From NCBI RefSeq assembly GCF_000003815.2, contig NC_049989.1:20805448-20869447 (forward strand): a stretch of 64,000 bases of DNA, read 5' to 3'. Positions 57,642-64,000 of this stretch are shown piece by piece. Origin of the DNA: Branchiostoma floridae. Lineage: Eukaryota > Chordata > Leptocardii > Amphioxiformes > Branchiostomatidae. The translations under genes were made by a program, and so were the position numbers. The notes below the pieces were generated by a model. It was not told the DNA's origin, searched no databases, and saw only the letters and a program-made list of their open reading frames with translations. Each line of letters begins with the position of its first letter. Position 1 is the first letter of the stretch.

Positions 57642-58536
57642 TTAAAGGGGCATTCCACTCCAGAAGCGAGTGTTATTTTCTGATAGATGATATTTTTTGG
57701 GATACAAATGCACTCGACTTTTTGCACAAAGTTACCTGATTTGCCTTTTAGACAATATTCTTTTCTAAATTAGAGCACCCCCATGCGGACCCGCTTCTAA
57801 TGTACTGCGCCGTATATGAGTTCGCGACTTCCGTCACACCTTCTCGCTAACGGTAGTCGGGATAAGCTTGACAAAGCAGTCAAGTGATAATCACACATGT
57901 AGGGAAATACAAAAAAAGTTTGAAGACTATATCATCTTGGGATGGGGATATTTGGCCACTTAATTATAAGGAGTTGAAAGTCGGTCAACGTAAAATGGCG
58001 GCGCCAAAACTGCTTGTATGGCCGACGTTGGGCACAATTTCTCGCTAACGGTAGAACCGCTGAGCGAACGAAAGTGGTAGGGTGGCTATCGGACATTTAG
58101 GAAGGTACACACAAAGTTTGAAGCTCAGCGGTTCTTGGAATCCAGAGATGTGGTCACTTTTGTGGATCATTCTTCTCTAAAAAGGCTACTTTTATACATC
58201 AACAAATTACTACAGAATGACCCACAAACGTTCTAATGACGTTTGTGCACACACATACAGTCTACTCAAAAAGTGATCCTAAAACATCATAGTATCGAAA
58301 TCTATACTAGTACTAACCGGTACCTGTTCCCATGGTCAAAGCCACATCCTCCCTCAGCAGCGCACAATGCATTAGAAGGGTCCTCAAGGGAATTCAAGAA
58401 CTCGTTTGCTAAAATGTTCCCTCTGCGTTTAAGCTTAAATTTGTGGTAAATTTGACCAAACAAACTTGATTCAAACATAATTATTTATTGTCTGAGGAAT
58501 AATGATACTCGTTTCTGGAGTGGAATGCCCCTTTAA
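57642..58536. mobile_element. TTAA-flanked DNA transposon, mirror of 33299-34142
   Basis: TTAA at 57642-57645 and 58533-58536, with the same AGGGGCATTCCACTCCAGAA ends. About 50 bp longer than the left-arm copy because of an extra segment near 57931-57987. Confidence 0.88.
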
Positions 58537-58538
58537 TA

Positions 58539-58881
58539 GGCCACACAAACTTGATTTTATAGATGACATCCTTTGGAGACCCCAAAACTTAATGTGTATG
58601 GGCGAAAAAAAAGAAAAATCCAGCAAAAACAAAAAGTGCTGCTTAACCACAGGACTAAACAGTAAGAATGTAAGAAACAATCGTCTCCATTTCAATCATG
58701 TCTGCATTGCCATTCTTGTGGTCCCATGCCCTGAGCATGTGCTCCCCTACCCTGGAGAGCAGATCCTCTGGTAAGCATGATTGACATTCTGATTGACATG
58801 GGGTGATATGTGGCCTATTTTTTTTTTGGAAACAGGCGAAAAACAATGCGTACTGATCCATAAAATCAAGTCTGTGTGGCC
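58539..58881. mobile_element. MITE, mirror of 32959-33296
   Basis: GGCCACACAAACTTGATTTT and ATCAAGTCTGTGTGGCC as ends. Confidence 0.78.
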
Positions 58882-59057
58882 TTACTAACTACCCAAACAA
58901 GAAAGCTTCTGAAAAAAGCTGGCCGGTGCGTATTTTGGAAAAAGCCTGGAAATCACACGAAAAAATAGTTTTTAAACATCGAATTACTGAATTGGCCTTT
59001 CTTCTATCTAAAAAAAAACACTACATGAGATTTGTCTAACAAAGAAAAGAAAAAATT

Positions 59058-59144
59058 TAGCAAGTGGGGTTCGAACCTACGATCTACGGCTGGAGAAGCC
59101 AACTAAGATTGGTACCGTGCTGTAGACCGCTCGGCCACGCTGGC
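59058..59144 (-). tRNA. tRNA-like sequence, mirror of 32694-32780
   Basis: Intact A box (TGGCCGAGCGGTCTA) and B box (GGTTCGAACCC) on the minus strand, followed by a T-rich stretch. Stem pairing is poor, as in the left copy. One base differs in the putative anticodon region. Confidence 0.5.
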
Positions 59145-59899
59145 TCGATTACACAATAGCACGTATAGAAGGGCTATTTGCTTAAATTGACCGATCCATG
59201 CATCCATGCATGCATCCATGCAACCGCTTCTCCCGTCTCATAGCCGCTACGCACCGGCAAAAAATTAGTAATAATTCAATATGTTACTAAGATATGTACG
59301 TCAAGTGTTTTGTGCGTAGAAAGGGTTTAAATCTAACTTTCTTTGATTCTGAAACATAGGTCATATCATTTTGTATTGTTAACATGAGGTTGTGGAATTA
59401 CTGTTTTTATGGATTTTATGGAATACAGTCATACCTGCTCAGGCGACCACCTCTTCTTAGCGACCATCTGGCCATTACGACCGCTTTTTCTCGGTCCCGA
59501 ATATTTCCCACATTGACATAAGCATTAAGCAACCTCTTCACAACGACCACCTGGCCAACGTGACCGCCAAAAATTGCGACCAAATCCCTGGCCTTAACGA
59601 TCTTGAGGTGTCATCGATTTTCAATGCTAACTAGCACGATTTTGTGCCGAATTCGGTCAGTTTGCGTCAGATTTTGACAACCATTATGATGTTATAAACT
59701 TATATTCAAAATAAAGATGGCAAAACTTAAACGGCGGATGCATGTGCGTGTGCTTGCTATTTGCCATTAACCACAACGGAAACCATTCAAACTATGCATC
59801 AGGCATGTACATGTAGTGACCGACCACCTGACCAAATCGAAGGCTTTTGCCCGGTCCCTCGGGTGGTCATCTTGGGCAGGGTTGACTGTACATTTAATA

Positions 59900-60054
59900 G
59901 GCCACACCAACTTGATTTTATGGATGGAGACCCCAAAACTTATGTGTGCGGGCGGAAAAAAAAGCAAAAAAAAACAGCAAAAATTGTTTTTTTGAAAACA
60001 GGTGAAAATCAATGCTTAGGCTGATATCATCCATAAGATTATGTCAGTGGGGCC
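59900..60054. mobile_element. MITE, mirror of 31792-31945
   Basis: GGCCACACCAACTTGATTTT and AAGATTATGTCAGTGGGGCC as ends. Confidence 0.75.
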
Positions 60055-60365
60055 TTACTAACCCAAAAAATAAACGATAGTGTAACTGTGTGTTACATAA
60101 TTCTTTTGTCTGTGTTTGTTTATTCAGACTCGAGTTAATATGTAAGAATGAATGTTCAGCCTGAACACAAACAGGGTCAGTAACAAGAACGCTGTTTAAA
60201 AAAAAAAAAACTGGCCAGGGCAAAGAGATCTTGTAATAACAGGCCTAGGTATGGTGGCATGTCAATATTTGAGAAGTTTAAGGCTATCTGGAATCGCGGT
60301 ATGAAGACTTACTCCTAGCCGACTGCTGCCTACCCATGTCAGGGATCCCAGTAGCTGCAAAAATA

Positions 60366-60520
60366 GATGTAAAGCAGAAACTTTCGCGGTGGATTAATGT
60401 TTTTCCATAACAGTAAGACACTACAGTACATGGTGCTACCGCGAAATTAAATCCACCGCGAAAAGTCCATTTTCCCGCTACCGCGAAATTAAATCTCCGC
60501 GAACTTAAATGCATTTACAG
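60366..60520. mobile_element. MITE with TA target duplication, right arm only
   Basis: Ends are GATGTAAAGCAGAAACTTTC and GAACTTAAATGCATTTACAG, with CCGCGAA repeats inside, as at 44043-44259. TA flanks both sides. The left arm has the uninterrupted site GCAGTACTCAC...ACTACGTATTTTTGCAGC near 31463-31500. Confidence 0.82.
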
Positions 60521-60699
60521 TACTACGTATACTACTACTTAGTACTGTCAGTGAGTACTGCTCACTGAATAATAGAAGAAACGACTAGACTGAAAAATAT
60601 CAAGACTCCTGGACCAAATAATGATAAGTAAAACTAAAATACTAAAAATGAAATGTAATATGAGCTCTTTCTGGCAAAAATACAGCTGTTAGTGGCAAA

Positions 60700-60850
60700 T
60701 GTTTAGCTGAGAAGACCCCGAGCGTCACTCCACCATCAGGGAAAGTCTTTCCCAAGGGCACAACATTGGGGTCATGGCCAGTGTCGAACCCTGAACCTCT
60801 CGGTTCTGAGTCCATGGCCAACGATCTACTTGTTACGGAAACTGTAAGAC
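60700..60850 (-). mobile_element. SINE-like repeat, mirror of 31245-31400
   Basis: Minus-strand CAGGGTTCGACACTGGCCATG (B-box-like) followed by GATGGTGGAGTGACGCTCGG. Confidence 0.55.
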
Positions 60851-61267
60851 TTACATTGGAGTCATTTGAATCTGAATTCCACAGCCGCATTCACTAAAAA
60901 CTGAAAGTTAAACCCACCCCAAAGTGGTCAGCCTAAATACAGGAATACACTGGAATAGGCATGACGGAGGGTGAAATCTACCGGAAATACGTTGTGATTT
61001 GCTGAGAAAACATTGCAGGTTGCTACATTGTGGCAGAAAATAAATTATATATGGCCCCCCAGGGTAAAAAGAAATCATCAGAAAACACTGATGGCGACTG
61101 GGGGTGGCAACCTGACCCGGCAGCCATGTTTGTTATCATTACACATTACAATTTGCAATGTTCCGGCTTAGCGTGGTCAACAAGAGAGTTAAAATCTATC
61201 GAAATTCAGCACGAGAAAACGTCTCGGATTGCTTTATATCGGCACAAAAGGTGCTGTCCAGAGAATA

Positions 61268-61477
61268 CTGTAATTCACAAATTGTCTTATCGGTAAGGTT
61301 ACCAAACTTTCACGGTTTGAGAAAATTTAACTTGTTCTCGAAACTTAATGTTCACGGTGGCGCCAGGTACACATAAACAATTAGTGATTTACAAAATGTA
61401 TTTGATATCGGTAATGATATTCATGTTACAGTCATCACCGTGAAAACCGTGAACATTGAAAAAAGCAGAAATTACAG
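61268..61477. mobile_element. MITE with TA target duplication, right arm only, 210 bp
   Basis: Inverted ends CTGTAATT and AATTACAG flanked by TA at 61266-61267 and 61478-61479. The left arm shows the empty site, CAGAGAATAAGAAATCACC in the same orientation (minus strand near 30640-30620). The inside has TTCACGGTTT and AAAACCGTGAAC pieces. Confidence 0.88.
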
Positions 61478-62305
61478 TAAGAAATCACCAGAAAATAACA
61501 TTTATTGTTGGGGGAGAGTACCAATTTGCGATTTTAAACAAATCACGGCCAGGTGCAAGGCTGCAAAGGAGGCCATTACAGTAATACCCTAGAGGTGAAA
61601 ACGAGAATGCTTCAATGAGTAAACATCACAGGACACTTTCTAAACCTTGTTGGATGGTATATATTGAGTTTGTGAAGGTTAGACATCCAGGATATGATAA
61701 ATAGATGATGGTTCAAACTCTTCTTCTGGATAATATCAAAATTTTATATATTAAGTTGTATGCTAACGGGGTATCCAAAGTCCCTTAAGGGGTCTAAACT
61801 CCGGTAAGGTTTTAAAACTAATTTTGCAGAGATATGCATATTAAGTGTCTGCACATGATATCATTGATAAGTACAACTAGTTATGGACTAAAACATGCTG
61901 TAAATAACTGCAAAGTCAGAATACGTGTCTAAGTTGGTAAGCCCCAGTAGATAACCATTGAAAACACAAGATTGACACCTTCCGGCAGGTTGACGAGCAA
62001 ACATTGCCCGGGGAAACTCTTAAGTCATTCATACGAAATGTAAAAAGATACCACCACAGATAGGAAGGATATATTAGACTAATAAAAGCACACTGATGCC
62101 ATTTCTTTGCCTTCATAGTTGGATGATCAGAGCTAAAATATCTAGTAGACTACGCACACAATTTGTTCACAACCCTGTCATCCCCACCATCTTTAGACTT
62201 TACCAATCATATGAAGGCAGCCGAGCGATGCTCAACACGATGAAGTTATATTTAATCAACCCGTCACTAGATCACCGACCAGTCATGAAAATAGATGCCT
62301 ACCGG

Positions 62306-63667
62306 CTAAAAAAAATCTTCTACATAATTATTTCTACTGTCTAAAACAAGGTTGAAACGGGAATCAAGGAGGCCGAATTAGTCAAAAAGTGTAATCACAG
62401 GCAGACATAAACAAACCATGTGCAGACTACCGGACTTTGTATCCCTCATGTTAGAGAACTGTACACATATTCCAATCTTAGGCCACACCGATTTAATTTC
62501 TTGGTTCACGGATTCGCTCGCTCCTATTTTTTGGGAAAAAAAAATAAAAATAAAAATTGCCACTCAGCAAATTTTCACCATTAATGAAACCATTCACCAA
62601 CTTTCTGGTGTAGCAAATTGGCCTTTATATTATAAGCTCCTTAAAGTGTGGGTACAGGTGCTGTTACTGTACAAAAATAGTGTTTTTGTACTTTTTTCAA
62701 GCTGACAATTTTTTTTCTTTATGTTTTTGATTAGCCATTACCTTTACCCCAACCATTTTACAATTTTTATTTCGCCCTCTCGCTCCATATTTTTTATGAA
62801 AAAATCTGTGAACCAAGAAGTTAAATTGGTGTGGCCATATGCACAGAAATAAAACTGATGGATAACGGTGTTTGTAAAGTTTTGTATCACATGTGCCACA
62901 CTCTCCGTCCTTGTTATTCATCTGCATTTTTATTACATAAAAAATAATGTAGTTCGATTGGCTAGTGGCAACTAAAGATGAAGAAAAAGCTGACAACTTA
63001 TACCCCCATGCAGACCCTCTTCAGACAGGACAGTGTTTCCGCTATGACCCGCCTCATGACAACATTTAAAAGTAGCCTACGAAGATTTCAAAACAATACC
63101 GTAACTTTTTTTGGTTTTCACTTTTCAGTTATTGTAGATGATTTATATACCCAGTTGACTTTATCATATATAGTAGTTTGCCGTGCTTGAAAAATGCGCC
63201 CTACTATGATTTTATCGGCATCAATGTCAGTCACCTTGCCATAGGCCGAAAACTGTATTCTGCTACCACAATATCCCAACAGCTGAGTCGTCACAACAAG
63301 GAGGTTAACAATTCACATCTGTCGGGGTCAAAGGTCACCACTATTAGGTCAAATTATGTGTGTCATCGCACCTCCTATGATGTGTAAGAAAAATGTAGCT
63401 TTGCAGTGGAACTTTAAACGTCACTATTTATATTTTATAAACAGCTGTTTTATCATAAGACCAAACTGAAAGTAAAAAGTACTGAGAAGATAATCAAATG
63501 ACAATTATGAAATCATGTGGTCTAGATGATATGACCTCAGACTTTTAGCGTTAACCATAGCAGGTTTTCTGCTCTTTATTTTCGAGACGATAAAATTTTT
63601 CGACAAATCAGACATATCTGCTGCATCTGGAAACCCTGAACAGTCGACAGACGGGATCTGTACTTAC
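62306..63667. other. No gene recognised beyond the right arm
   Basis: Apart from the MITE at 62481-62836, AT-rich sequence with only short frames that resemble nothing known. No link to the HSD17B7 flank found outside the left arm. Confidence 0.5.
62481..62836. mobile_element. MITE, PIF/Harbinger-like, second copy of 17370-17735
   Basis: Starts GGCCACACCGATTTAATTTC and ends GAAGTTAAATTGGTGTGGCC. About 356 bp and highly similar to the first copy throughout. Flanks TTA and ATA, so the target duplication has decayed. Confidence 0.88.
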
Positions 63668-63750
63668 TTTCTTCATGGTTGTCCCCAGAAAACTTCAAGC
63701 AACTTTTGGATCCGACTTTCGGTAACTTTTTTACTTCCACCTGCTGCCAT
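63668..63750 (-). CDS. Possible first exon of an unknown gene
   Basis: Minus strand, ATG in AACATGG context, coding for MAAGGSKKVTESRIQKLLEV then FWGQP and a stop 5 nt before a strong GTAAGT donor. The start looks like many animal gene starts, but the in-frame stop means it would be a short upstream frame unless the sequence has an error. No further exons were found to the left. Confidence 0.25.
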
Positions 63751-64000
63751 GTTGGATTTGGAACAGTTCATTCAACAATGGGGGTAAAGTCCAAACCAAA
63801 GTAAAATTTAACAAAGGTAAGGTTAACTTTTAGCAACATAAACAATTATTTACTCACTTTTATAGTATACGACAGTGTTGAGTATTATCCAGAACATACT
63901 ATACTGCACAATTGGCAATGAATGTAATTATATTCAGTTGACACGTGCGAGGTTAAGAAAATGGAATGTTCCGTCAAAGAGGCCACCTGTAGATAGTTTT

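Larger units (their letters stand above)
53742..62305. repeat. Right arm of large inverted duplication
   Basis: Reverse-complement counterpart of 29885-40490. Its inner end coincides exactly with the N gap at 53642-53741, inside a lectin exon. It holds two small transposons missing from the left arm (60366-60520 and 61268-61477) and a roughly 57-bp extra piece near 57931-57987. Similarity ends near 62305. Confidence 0.93.

Overview
The window is animal nuclear DNA. It has long introns with GT-AG (and one apparent GC-AG) splice sites, abundant short inverted-repeat transposons and tRNA-like SINEs, micro- and minisatellites, and AT-rich intergenic sequence. The repeat families and the two well-recognised genes suggest an invertebrate deuterostome, most likely a lancelet (Branchiostoma). 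That placement is an inference from style, not from a marker gene. Two 100-base runs of N (43343-43442 and 53642-53741) divide the window into three contigs.

Contig 1, left part. Proline dehydrogenase (PRODH) lies on the minus strand from 19989 to 1535. Ten exons, about 541 codons, join with consistent phases; the last exon or exons lie off the left edge. HSD17B7 (17-beta-hydroxysteroid dehydrogenase 7 / 3-ketosteroid reductase) is divergently transcribed on the plus strand. It is complete, with six exons from 22433 to 28875 and 341 codons before the stop. Introns of both genes carry transposons, SINEs and satellites. They also hold partial copies of the neighbouring exons' edges that keep splice acceptors or donors.

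Contig 1 right part, contig 2 and contig 3. A segment at about 29885-40490 recurs in inverted orientation at about 53742-62305. Each arm holds the same C-type lectin gene fragment, the same tRNA-like sequence and the same nested transposons, but two small transposons are present only in the right arm, with matching empty sites in the left. The inner end of the right arm sits exactly at an N gap, so a haplotype or scaffolding artefact is a serious alternative to a real inverted duplication. Between the arms lie the 3' end of a gene with a DUF4430 (cobalamin-binding-protein-like C-terminal) domain at 43852-44528 and a tandem array of a roughly 1.2-kb unit at about 45025-53641.

PRODH degrades proline in mitochondria and HSD17B7 acts in sterol and steroid synthesis at the ER. 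Nothing in the sequence links them functionally. No bacterial-type system, CRISPR array or intact virus was seen. The most unusual features are the recurrent exon-edge duplications, the nested transposon carrying a RecQ-helicase fragment, the inverted duplication with filled and empty transposon sites, and the 1.2-kb array with exon-like segments.
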